From: Actinomycetota bacterium
GTDB lineage: Bacteria; Actinomycetota; Actinomycetes; Streptosporangiales; Streptosporangiaceae
Assembly: GCA_003161205.1 (NCBI GenBank)
Contig: PMOU01000512.1
Coordinates: 1 to 7,127, forward strand
Direction of reading: 5' to 3'
Length of the DNA: 7,127 nucleotides
Under the pieces are notes generated by a model. That model did not search any database, was not told the DNA's origin, and saw only the letters and a program-made list of their open reading frames with translations. Below, one piece after another: positions 1 through 5,400 of the stretch. The translations under genes were made by a program, and so were the position numbers. Position 1 is the stretch's first letter. The number at the start of each line of letters is the position of its first letter.

Positions 1-420
1 CTGCGCGGGCTGAAGACTTTGCCGCTGCGGATCGCGCGCCAGTCCGGCAGTGCGCTGGCCGTCGCCCGGTACCTGGCCGGTCACCGCCGGGTACGCGCGG
101 TTCATTACCCCGGCGTCGAGCCGTCCACCCTCGCGCTCGCTAGCAGGCAGATGCCGGACGGCTTCGGTCCGCTGCTGTCCTTCGAAGTCCACGGTTCCGA
201 CGTCGACGGCGCCGCCGCCGCGGACCGGGTGGTGGGCAACTCGCGCCTGATCCTGCCCGCCACCAGCTTCGGCGGCGTGGAGTCGACCTGGGAGCGGCGG
301 GCCCGGTGGCCAGCCGAAACGGCACCGGCCGGCCTGATCCGGCTGTCGGTCGGCGTCGAACCAGCCGCCGACCTGATTACCGATATCGGTCAGGCCCTGA
401 ACACCCTGGAGGTGCCGTGA
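1..420 (+). CDS. Cys/Met metabolism PLP-dependent enzyme, C-terminal part (5' truncated by window)
   Basis: The open frame runs from base 1 to TGA at 418-420; the start lies outside the window. About 139 residues are visible. They match the C-terminal domain of the cystathionine gamma-synthase / gamma-lyase / O-acetylhomoserine sulfhydrylase fold: an opening LRGLKTLPLR helix, then AVHYPGV, GPLLSFEV, the SFGGVES motif and the terminal LIRLSVGVE motif, whose Arg binds the substrate carboxylate in this family. The PLP-binding Lys would lie upstream and is not visible. The stretch between GGVES and RLSVG is shorter than in textbook MetB/MetC proteins, so the exact reaction (trans-sulfuration synthase, lyase, or methionine gamma-lyase) cannot be chosen. 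The gene overlaps the next one by four bases (GTGA). The enzyme would be a cytosolic homotetramer, as is usual for the family. Confidence 0.87.
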   Translation: MRGLKTLPLRIARQSGSALAVARYLAGHRRVRAVHYPGVEPSTLALASRQMPDGFGPLLSFEVHGSDVDGAAAADRVVGNSRLILPATSFGGVESTWERRARWPAETAPAGLIRLSVGVEPAADLITDIGQALNTLEVP

Positions 421-1481
421 CGCGCACGAGCGCAGGCGACTACGAGATCGACGACGATCCGGGCCGGGTCGACGCCGACGCTGCGGTGGCGTTCTTGACC
501 ACCCAGGCGTACTGGGCTCGGTGGCGCGGCGCCGAGGACATCAAGGCCCAGATCGCCGCGGCCTGGCGGGTGGTGGGCGTCTACGACCGGTCCGGGGCCA
601 TGGTCGGCTTCGCCCGTGCCCACAGCGACAGCGGGTGCGCCTACCTGTCCGACGTCTATGTACTGCCTGCGCACCGCGGCGCGGGGCTGGGCCAGGCCAT
701 CGTGCGGGTGATGATCGACGAGGGCCCGGGCGCCGGCTTGCGCTGGATGCTGCACACCTCCGACGCGCACGGCCTGTACCGGCAGTTCGGCTTCGCCACC
801 CCGAGCCATCGGTACATGGAGCGCGCGCCGCTAGCCGAAGCCGCGCTACCACGGCAGCTGCCCGCCACCGCCGGGACGCTGGCGGGCAAGGTGGTCCGCC
901 TCGAGCCGCTGCAGCACCAGCACGTGGCCGGGCTGGCCGCCGCGGCAGCCGACGGCGCTGAGCTTTACCGCTGGTCCGCGGTGCCGCAGGACGAGGCACA
1001 GGTCCGCCAGTACGTGGAGACGGCGATCGCGGCCCGGGACGCCGGGACGGCCGTGCCGTTCGCCGTGGTCCGGACCTGCGACGACACCGTGATCGGCTCG
1101 ACCCGGTTCTTCGACTTCGGCTACTGGGCCTGGCCGGACGGCCGCGACCGGACCGGACCGGACACCTGCGAGATCGGCTACACCTGGCTCGGCCCGAACG
1201 CCATCAGGACCGGCGCGAACACCGAGATGAAGCGCCTCATGCTCACGCACGCCTTCGAGGTCTGGCAGGTCTCCTCGGTATCCCTGCACACCGACGCCCG
1301 GAACCAGCGGTCACGCGACGCCATGCAGCGGATCGGCCTGCGCTACGAGGGCGTCCTGCGCGCGCACCGGCTCGGCACGGACTCCAAGCCACGGGACTCA
1401 GCACGCTTCAGCGTCACCGCCGCCGACTGGCCGGCCGTCAGAGGGCATCTCGACGAGCTTGACCGCCGCTACCAGCGTTAG
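417..1481 (+). CDS. Tandem GNAT acetyltransferase: Gcn5-like N domain fused to RimJ/RimL-like C domain
   Basis: The GTG start at 417 overlaps the preceding TGA as GTGA. It has GGAGG at 408-412, a short 4-nt spacing, which suggests translational coupling; the open frame extends further upstream only inside the previous gene. The product has 354 residues. Residues ~1-140 form one GNAT domain, with beta4 YLSDVYVLP followed by acetyl-CoA motif R87-GAG-L-G92 (R/QxxGxG/A) and a C-terminal GLYRQFGF strand. A ~15-residue linker leads to a second GNAT domain (~155-354) of the RimJ/RimL class: VVRLEPL start, EIGYTWLGP, RTGANTE at about 264-270, then TDARNQRSRDAMQRIGL and EGVLRAH. Each half has the length of a complete single-domain family member, so this is a fusion and not a duplication of one domain. 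Substrates are unknown; RimJ/L proteins acetylate protein N-termini, but many relatives modify small molecules. It converges on rmuC with a 10-bp gap. Confidence 0.85.
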   Translation: MTRTSAGDYEIDDDPGRVDADAAVAFLTTQAYWARWRGAEDIKAQIAAAWRVVGVYDRSGAMVGFARAHSDSGCAYLSDVYVLPAHRGAGLGQAIVRVMIDEGPGAGLRWMLHTSDAHGLYRQFGFATPSHRYMERAPLAEAALPRQLPATAGTLAGKVVRLEPLQHQHVAGLAAAAADGAELYRWSAVPQDEAQVRQYVETAIAARDAGTAVPFAVVRTCDDTVIGSTRFFDFGYWAWPDGRDRTGPDTCEIGYTWLGPNAIRTGANTEMKRLMLTHAFEVWQVSSVSLHTDARNQRSRDAMQRIGLRYEGVLRAHRLGTDSKPRDSARFSVTAADWPAVRGHLDELDRRYQR

Positions 1482-1491
1482 CCTGCCTGCC

Positions 1492-2457
1492 CTACACGGT
1501 TCCGGTCTCTCTATCTAGTGAACCACTGCCGATCAGATCCGGCGCGAACGGGATCGGCCGGGTTTGCGTTTCTATTGTCCGTGTATCCGGCAACTGTGTC
1601 CCCGGCGCCAGGATGCCCAGGTCTTCTAGCTTGCGCATCTTCGGTAGTACGCCGCTTTCGACCGAGCCGACCAGGGCGTTGTACCCACTGACCGCGGTGT
1701 TCAGCGAGCGGCCCGTCTTATGCAAATGCTGCATCAAGATCCCGAACCGCTCGTGGAGTTCAGCGGCGATATCCCCGACCTGCTGAGCCTGGCGGGCGCG
1801 GGCGTCTTGCTGCCAACCGTATGCGACGCCCCACAAAAGGGCGACGAGCGTGGTCGGAGTCGCAATCAGGATTCGCTGCCGCATCGCGTCGTAGAACAGC
1901 TCGGGACGCTCTTTGCAGGCCGCCGCAAGAAGGTCATCCGCCGGTACGAAGCACACCGTGAAATTGATAGCGTCTTTGATCTTGGAGGGGTAGTCTCGCT
2001 TGGCCAGCGCGCTGACGTGCCCGGCGACCGCTCTGGCGTGGGCGCCGAGGGCTCGGCGCCGCTCCTGCGGCGACTCTGCGGCGGTCGCGCGCTGGAACTC
2101 ATCGAGCGGAAACTTGGCATCGATGACAAGCTTGCCCCGCCCCGCCAAAGCCACCACGACATCCGGACGGCTGCCGTCCACGCCGACCTGAAGCTCGAAG
2201 TCGCGGTGCTGGTCCATGCCGGTCGCCTCAAGCAGCTTCTCCAGCACCAGTTCGCCGGCCCTGCCGCGCTGGCCGGGATGGGCGAAAACCGCCCCGATGC
2301 GCTGCACCTGTACCAGCGCCTCGTCAAGCCTGGCCTTGATCTCGCCCTGCGATTGCATGACGGCGGGATTTCCGTGGTCCTGGCCGCGCATTACGAGCCA
2401 CACGACAAACGCACCGGTCAGGACTCCGACGACAAGCGCGATGATAATCGATGACAT
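1492..2457 (-). CDS. rmuC: RmuC-family DNA recombination protein, short form with N-terminal membrane anchor
   Basis: The ATG at 2457-2455 is preceded by GGAGG (plus-strand CCTCC 2467-2471) at good spacing. The frame stays open a further 75 codons upstream, but that part has no RmuC similarity and runs into the divergent promoter region. The product has 321 residues. Residues 4-23 (IIIALVVGVL...) form one transmembrane helix. A short charged stretch (~35-60) replaces the long coiled coil usual in RmuC. The RmuC domain then begins (RAGELVLEKLLEATG ~66-80) and contains RPD (97-99) and IDAKFPLD (112-119), which fit the PD-(D/E)xK nuclease-like fold of the family, then FVPADDLLAAA, ILIATPTTLVALL and the YNALVGSVESGVLPK helix. 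RmuC is linked to limiting inversions and rearrangements in E. coli; its biochemical activity is poorly defined. The last ~35 codons are unusually rich in rare A/T-ending codons (ATA, CTA, AGA, TCA, ACA). Confidence 0.9.
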   Translation of the reverse strand: MSSIIIALVVGVLTGAFVVWLVMRGQDHGNPAVMQSQGEIKARLDEALVQVQRIGAVFAHPGQRGRAGELVLEKLLEATGMDQHRDFELQVGVDGSRPDVVVALAGRGKLVIDAKFPLDEFQRATAAESPQERRRALGAHARAVAGHVSALAKRDYPSKIKDAINFTVCFVPADDLLAAACKERPELFYDAMRQRILIATPTTLVALLWGVAYGWQQDARARQAQQVGDIAAELHERFGILMQHLHKTGRSLNTAVSGYNALVGSVESGVLPKMRKLEDLGILAPGTQLPDTRTIETQTRPIPFAPDLIGSGSLDRETGTV

Positions 2458-2478
2458 GGCACGTACCCTCCTACCGCG

Positions 2479-2495
2479 CCGCCTGACGCAGGCGG
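2479..2495 (-). other. Hairpin in the rmuC 5' leader
   Basis: CCGCCTG (2479-2485) and CAGGCGG (2489-2495) are a perfect 7-bp inverted repeat around a 3-nt loop. It ends 7 nt before the rmuC Shine-Dalgarno sequence when read on the minus strand. No T-run follows, so it does not look like a terminator. It could stabilise the leader or affect translation initiation; nothing in the sequence decides this. Confidence 0.3.
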
Positions 2496-2675
2496 ACTCT
2501 CTGTCACGGTAACGATGCGCACCGACATTTCCGGCTGCCATTCCGCCCGGCGTGACCCAGCCGTTAGGCAACCGTAAGACGCCGCGTGTTAACCATTCAG
2601 GTAACTGAGGGCGGGGCGTGCCTTCGGCCGCGGCACCTCCGGTGAAGGCCACGCTGACGAGCCTGCGAACGACCC

Positions 2676-2712
2676 TTCCCATGTCGTCTCTTGTCTATTT
2701 ACAGTAGACAGT
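2676..2712 (+). promoter_or_regulatory. Probable promoter for leaderless transcript of the HTH/zinc-finger gene
   Basis: There is no Shine-Dalgarno sequence ahead of the ATG at 2713; the preceding 20 bases are T/A-rich. TACAGT at 2700-2705 fits the actinobacterial -10 consensus TAnnnT and ends 7 nt before the ATG, which would place transcription start at or next to the A of ATG, as in leaderless mRNAs. TTCCCA at 2676-2681 is a weak -35 (4 of 6 to TTGACA) with an 18-bp spacer. Confidence 0.42.
2692..2710. promoter_or_regulatory. Interrupted palindrome, candidate operator (TGTCTA-N7-TAGACA)
   Basis: TGTCTATTTACAGTAGACA has perfect 6-bp arms (2692-2697 and 2705-2710) around a 7-nt spacer and ends 2 nt before the ATG. 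It covers the putative -10 box TACAGT. A dimeric repressor bound here would block RNA polymerase. The encoded protein carries its own helix-turn-helix, so autoregulation is one possibility; a BlaI- or GntR-type regulator elsewhere is another. In RNA, if the transcript started upstream, it could instead form a weak hairpin occluding the start. Confidence 0.45.
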
Positions 2713-3270
2713 ATGTCTCTCGACACCGAATTGCTCGCGGCGGCCCGGGCGGCCGAGGCCCGCCTTATCGACGCCGAACGCACGGCCGACATTGCCCGCG
2801 CCGATTTTCACCATGCGGTGCGCCGGCTGCAGCTTGCGGGCGGCTCGCTGCGCGAGATCGCCGAGGCGCTCGGCCTCAGCCACCAGCGGGTCCACCAGAT
2901 CGTCGAGGGCGCCGGCGGCGCCAGGCCCTGGCGTCGCGTCATCCGCCGGGGCGAGGGCGAACCGGGCCCGATGCTGACGTGCTCGTTCTGCGGCAAGCAC
3001 CAGAAGCAGGTCAGGAAGCTCATCGCCGGCCCAGGGGCGTGTATCTGCGACGAGTGCGTCGAGAAGGCAGTCCGGGTGATCGCTACTGGCGAGGTGGCCG
3101 CCACCCCGCTGTCCGCCATCAAGTCCCTCGGCGAGGATGCCACCGTCAAGTGCAGCTTCTGCGGTAAGCGCCGCCACCAGGTCTCCGGCCTGGCGCTTGC
3201 CGCGGGAGGAGTGATCTGCACCGAGTGCCTGGCACTGTGCGACGAGATCATCACCGATGAACTGACCTGA
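2713..3270 (+). CDS. HTH protein with two ClpX-type C4 zinc fingers and no ATPase domain
   Basis: The product has 185 residues from the ATG at 2713 to TGA at 3268-3270. Residues ~1-40 form an Ala/Glu/Arg-rich helix. Residues 45-64 ([20 protein letters not shown]) form a helix-turn-helix resembling sigma-70 region 4.2. Two zf-C4_ClpX domains follow, each with the exact CxxC-x18-CxxC spacing: C90, C93, C112, C115 (with an extra C110) and C147, C150, C169, C172, the second ending in the ClpX-like LCDEII. In ClpX this domain dimerises and binds substrates and adaptors; here the AAA+ module with Walker A is absent. Such ClpX-zinc-finger proteins without an ATPase occur in actinomycetes and have no established role that I know of. 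A DNA-binding regulator that recognises Clp substrates or adaptors, or that simply dimerises through zinc, is inferred. The gene is divergent from rmuC and convergent with trpS (21-bp gap). Confidence 0.85.
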   Translation: MSLDTELLAAARAAEARLIDAERTADIARADFHHAVRRLQLAGGSLREIAEALGLSHQRVHQIVEGAGGARPWRRVIRRGEGEPGPMLTCSFCGKHQKQVRKLIAGPGACICDECVEKAVRVIATGEVAATPLSAIKSLGEDATVKCSFCGKRRHQVSGLALAAGGVICTECLALCDEIITDELT

Positions 3271-3291
3271 CGGGAGAGGAAGGCACCGGGC

Positions 3292-4332
3292 TCAGTAGTC
3301 CATGCCCATGGCCGACCGGACCTGCGCCAGGGTGGCTGAGGCGATCGCGTTCGCCCGCTCGTTGCCGTCCCGCAGCACCTGCCGGACGTAGCCGGGCTCC
3401 CGCGCGTACTCGGCCCGGCGGGCCCGCACCGGGGCCAGCAGATCGTTGACCGCCGTGGTCACGGCGGCCTTGAGCGCGGCGCCTCCGCCCGCGCCGATGC
3501 CCGCGGCGAACTCGCGGGGGTCCTGATCCAGGCACAGCGCACCGAGCAGCACAAGGTTGGAGACCTCCGGCCGCGCGGCCGGGTCATAGCTGATGTGCCG
3601 CAGCGCGTCGGTCTTCGCGCCGCGGATCAGCCGGGCGGTCTCATCCGCGCTGGCCGCCAGCGGGATCGTGTTGCCGCGGCTCTTGCTCATCTTGGTGCCG
3701 TCGGTGCCGAGCAGCAGCGGCGCGGCCGACAGCAGCGCGTCCGGTACCGGGAACACCGCACCGAAGCGGTCGTTGAACCGGCGCGCGATCACCCGGGTGA
3801 TTTCCAGGTGCGGCAGCTGATCCTGGCCGACGGGCACCAGGTTGGCCTTGCAGAACAAGATGTCCGCCGCCTGGTGCACCGGATAGCTGAGCATCAGCCC
3901 GCTGACCGCCGACTGCCGGGAGTGCGCGATGTCGTCCTTGACGGTCGGGTTGCGGCTCAGCTCGGGCACCGAGACCAGGCTCAGGAACGGCAGCAGCAGC
4001 TGGTTCAGCTCCGGGACCGAACTGTGCGTGAAGATCACCGTCCGCGCCGGGTCTAGCCCGATGGCCAGGTAGTCAAGGACCATCCCGGTCACGTACTCGT
4101 CGAGGTGATCAGCGGTGTCCCGGTCGGTCAGCACCTGGTAGTCGGCGATGAGCACGAACACCTCCGCGCCGAGGTCCTGCAGTCTGACCCGGTTGCGCAG
4201 GGTGCCGAAGTAATGACCGAGGTGCAGCCGCCCGGTCGGCCGGTCCCCGGTCAGGACCCGGAATCCGGCCGCGTCCCGCCCGATCAGCTCCTCGAGCTCG
4301 GCCGAGCGCCGGACAGCAAGAGTCGTGCTCAT
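3292..4332 (-). CDS. trpS: Tryptophan--tRNA ligase (TrpRS), attenuator-controlled
   Basis: This is a class I aminoacyl-tRNA synthetase that charges tRNA-Trp with tryptophan and ATP in the cytosol as a dimer. The ATG at 4332-4330 has GGAGG (4344-4340) seven nt upstream. A longer frame from 4389 would begin inside the leader terminator and is rejected. The product has 346 residues, a normal bacterial length. Visible motifs are the PTGRLHLGH signature with HIGH-type H37-L-G-H40, the TrpRS-specific SRNPTVKDD region (~126-134), YPVHQAADIL (~150-159), PVGQDQLPHLE (~167-177) and GTDGTKMSKSRGNT with KMSKS at 214-218. All catalytic signatures are intact. The gene is monocistronic and separated from its promoter by a Trp-codon leader attenuator. 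Actinomycetes may carry a second, auxiliary TrpRS resistant to indolmycin; attenuation control fits that class, but the sequence alone does not prove resistance. Confidence 0.96.
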   Translation of the reverse strand: MSTTLAVRRSAELEELIGRDAAGFRVLTGDRPTGRLHLGHYFGTLRNRVRLQDLGAEVFVLIADYQVLTDRDTADHLDEYVTGMVLDYLAIGLDPARTVIFTHSSVPELNQLLLPFLSLVSVPELSRNPTVKDDIAHSRQSAVSGLMLSYPVHQAADILFCKANLVPVGQDQLPHLEITRVIARRFNDRFGAVFPVPDALLSAAPLLLGTDGTKMSKSRGNTIPLAASADETARLIRGAKTDALRHISYDPAARPEVSNLVLLGALCLDQDPREFAAGIGAGGGAALKAAVTTAVNDLLAPVRARRAEYAREPGYVRQVLRDGNERANAIASATLAQVRSAMGMDY

Positions 4333-4372
4333 GATGTCTCCTCCCTGGGCAGCCCGGGCGGACGGAGGCACG

Positions 4373-4399
4373 AAAAAAGGCCGTCCCACCGGACGGCCC
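4373..4399 (-). terminator. Intrinsic terminator in the trpS leader (attenuator strands 3:4)
   Basis: On the minus strand GGCCGTCC (4398-4391), a 4-nt loop GGTG (4390-4387) and GGACGGCC (4386-4379) form a perfect 8-bp GC-rich stem followed directly by T6 (4378-4373). This textbook rho-independent terminator lies between the leader peptide and trpS in the sense orientation, so it can only act on the trpS transcript. Confidence 0.93.
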
Positions 4400-4432
4400 G
4401 TCTCTTAGTGCAGGATGCTGCGGCGACCGTCC

Positions 4433-4474
4433 CTAACCGGCCGGCCACCACTGGGCACCTGCTGCACGCTGCAT
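4433..4474 (-). CDS. trpS leader peptide (MQRAAGAQWWPAG)
   Basis: A 13-codon reading frame starts with ATG (4474-4472) and ends with TAG (4435-4433). The tandem TGG TGG codons (4450-4445) are its 9th and 10th; two consecutive Trp codons in a 13-residue peptide is far above chance. The frame is positioned so that stalling at these codons controls the downstream stems. A GGAG (4480-4477) lies only 2 nt before ATG, too close for a good Shine-Dalgarno sequence. A -10-like box 6 nt before the ATG suggests a leaderless transcript instead. The peptide itself probably has no function after synthesis. Confidence 0.9.
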   Translation of the reverse strand: MQRAAGAQWWPAG

Positions 4475-4490
4475 GACTCCAGACTAGCAA
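4475..4490 (-). promoter_or_regulatory. Promoter of the trpS transcript with extended -10 element
   Basis: Read on the minus strand, TGCTAGTCT (4489-4481) combines a TG-n extended -10 motif with TAGTCT, which fits TAnnnT. Six bases (4480-4475) separate it from the leader-peptide ATG at 4474, placing transcription start at or near that A. No good -35 hexamer is visible; the region upstream is an A/T tract (A-run and T-run between 4489 and 4507), unusual in this GC-rich window. Confidence 0.55.
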
Positions 4491-4538
4491 AAATAACGAT
4501 CTTTTTTCCGAACGGCCGTACTTCGGGCCGCTGACCCC

Positions 4539-4682
4539 GGCCCGATCATCGGGCCGCGCACGCTGGCTCAGCTCGACGACGCGCAGCGCGCGGTGACGCT
4601 GCGGCTCGACGAGGACGTCCTCAAGCGGCTCGACGAGCTGTTCCCCGGGTACAAGCCGGCGCCGGAGCACTACGCCTGGTGA
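4539..4682 (+). pseudogene. Aldo/keto reductase C-terminal remnant
   Basis: The frame ending at TGA 4680-4682 encodes GPIIGPRTLAQLDD near 4539-4580 and then the terminal segment LDELFPGYKPAPEHYAW. This is the characteristic C-terminus of actinobacterial aldo/keto reductases (cofactor-binding IIGPRT loop, final LDEIFPG...PAPEAYAW tail). The same frame is open only back to 4497 (TAA at 4494-4496), has no start codon, and upstream of ~4539 the translation does not resemble the TIM barrel. Roughly 280 residues of the enzyme, including the catalytic Asp-Tyr-Lys-His tetrad, are absent. The fragment abuts the divergent trpS promoter, so an insertion or deletion joined the two. It is presumably non-functional. 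Confidence is moderate because the match is from memory of the family, without alignment. Confidence 0.72.
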
Positions 4683-4707
4683 GAGCGTAGAACGTGAGCG
4701 AGGTAGC

Positions 4708-4725
4708 CGAGGCGGATCGGCCTCG
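4708..4725. other. Short GC hairpin downstream of the aldo/keto reductase remnant
   Basis: CGAGGC (4708-4713) and GCCTCG (4720-4725) form a 6-bp stem with a 6-nt loop, 26 nt after the remnant's TGA. No T-tract follows. It may be a decayed terminator of the former reductase gene. Confidence 0.25.
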
Positions 4726-4774
4726 TCAGCCCGTGGCGTCGCGCTGCGTGAGCGTTCCGGCATGCAAGCCCCGT

Positions 4775-4791
4775 CCCGGGCCCGGCCCGGG
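4775..4791 (-). terminator. GC-rich hairpin after the GNAT stop codon, probable terminator
   Basis: CCCGGGC (4775-4781) and GCCCGGG (4785-4791) form a 7-bp stem with a 3-nt loop, five bases beyond the stop of the minus-strand GNAT gene. No U-run follows, which is common for actinobacterial terminators. Confidence 0.45.
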
Positions 4792-4796
4792 TGGCC

Positions 4797-5294
4797 TCAG
4801 CTCGGCACATCGAACCAGATCCACGTATCCGGCGGGACGTCCGGCTGAGCTGGCACCGGCCTGTGCTCCTCACCCCAGGCGTCGCCGGCGATCTCGGTGG
4901 CGACACGGCGCCAGAAGCGGGCGGCGGCGTCGTTGGCGTCCTGGAAGGCGACCTCCCACCGGCCCGGATGCCGGGCCACCAGGTCCTGGACGGCGCGCAG
5001 CCCGAGTCCGGCTCGTCGCGCCCCGCGTACCACGAAGAAGGCGCTCAGGACCCGCGTCTGGCCGGTACGACCGCGGACAAGAGCCAGCCCAGCCGGGTAC
5101 TCACCGGACACCAGCAGGTACGCCTCCCAGTCCGCGTTATCGAATGCCGCCTGAAGACGTTCGCTGCGGAACGTCCCGTCCGGTCGGGGAAGCTGGCCGC
5201 CGAATTCGGACATGTCGTGGCGGAACATCAGCCACAGACGTTCCAGCACAGGACGGTCGCCGGAACGTGCGAGACGCACAGACAGGTCAGGCAT
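4797..5294 (-). CDS. GNAT-family N-acetyltransferase, single domain
   Basis: The ATG at 5294-5292 is preceded by GGGAG with a 7-nt spacer. An upstream extension of 28 codons to 5378 is Ala/Pro/Arg-rich and has no fold signature, so it is rejected. The product has 165 residues, normal for one GNAT domain. It begins LSVRLARSGDRPVLERLWLMFRHDMSEF, typical of the first strand and helices. Strands at AYLLVSGEYPAGLALV (~58-73) and RVLSAFFVV (~81-89) follow, then the acetyl-CoA pyrophosphate loop R93-RAG-L-G98 and the FQDANDAAARFWRRVA helix (~128-143). The substrate is unknown. It is transcribed divergently from the metallo-hydrolase, with 177 bp between starts. It is not closely similar to either half of the tandem GNAT earlier in the window. 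Confidence 0.88.
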   Translation of the reverse strand: MPDLSVRLARSGDRPVLERLWLMFRHDMSEFGGQLPRPDGTFRSERLQAAFDNADWEAYLLVSGEYPAGLALVRGRTGQTRVLSAFFVVRGARRAGLGLRAVQDLVARHPGRWEVAFQDANDAAARFWRRVATEIAGDAWGEEHRPVPAQPDVPPDTWIWFDVPS

Positions 5295-5400
5295 GAGGAA
5301 GCTCCCTGGCAGGACAGCGGGCTGAGGTGCGGCATGAGCGCGGCCGCGCGGCGGGCGGGCCGGGGCAGCACGCGCCACGCCGGGGCCGGGACCGCTCCGA

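Larger units (their letters stand above)
4373..4474 (-). promoter_or_regulatory. Classical ribosome-mediated transcription attenuator of trpS
   Basis: Four RNA strands can be drawn. Strand 1, GGTGGCCG (4449-4442), contains the Trp codons. Strand 2, CGGTCGCC (4429-4422), pairs with it over 8 bp with two G-U pairs. The overlapping segment GGACGGTC (4432-4425) pairs with strand 3, GGCCGTCC (4398-4391), over 8 bp with one G-U to form the antiterminator. Strand 3 otherwise pairs with strand 4 (4386-4379) to form the terminator. A ribosome stalled at TGG TGG (4450-4445) masks strand 1, freeing strand 2 to sequester strand 3, and trpS is read. A ribosome reaching TAG (4435-4433) covers strand 2 and the terminator forms. 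Classical attenuators upstream of trpS were predicted in some Streptomyces and tested for an auxiliary TrpRS of S. coelicolor; this element has the same logic. No T-box consensus is present. Confidence 0.9.

Noticed and set aside
1482..1491. A terminator between the tandem GNAT gene and rmuC
   Set aside because: Only 10 bp separate the stop codons and no inverted repeat is visible there.
1720..2454. A 244-codon plus-strand open frame opposite rmuC
   Set aside because: It is the antisense shadow of the clearly conserved RmuC coding sequence; no domain or RBS supports it.
2458..2675. A defined promoter for rmuC
   Set aside because: Several TAnnnT-like hexamers exist on the minus strand, but none has a convincing -35 partner at proper spacing.
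4333..4389. A 19-codon longer start for TrpRS
   Set aside because: It would begin within the attenuator terminator region and translate through the T-run; the ATG at 4332 has an excellent Shine-Dalgarno and the correct family length.
4373..4500. T-box riboswitch as the mechanism controlling trpS
   Set aside because: The leader is only ~100 nt and shows no T-box consensus (AGGGTGGNACCGCG-like) or specifier-loop architecture, whereas the Trp-codon leader peptide explains the terminator.
4538..4556. 19-bp interrupted palindrome CGGCCCGATCATCGGGCCG
   Set aside because: It is explained by the coding of the conserved GPIIGPR motif of the aldo/keto reductase remnant, although it lies ~60 bp behind the trpS start and could be checked for secondary use.
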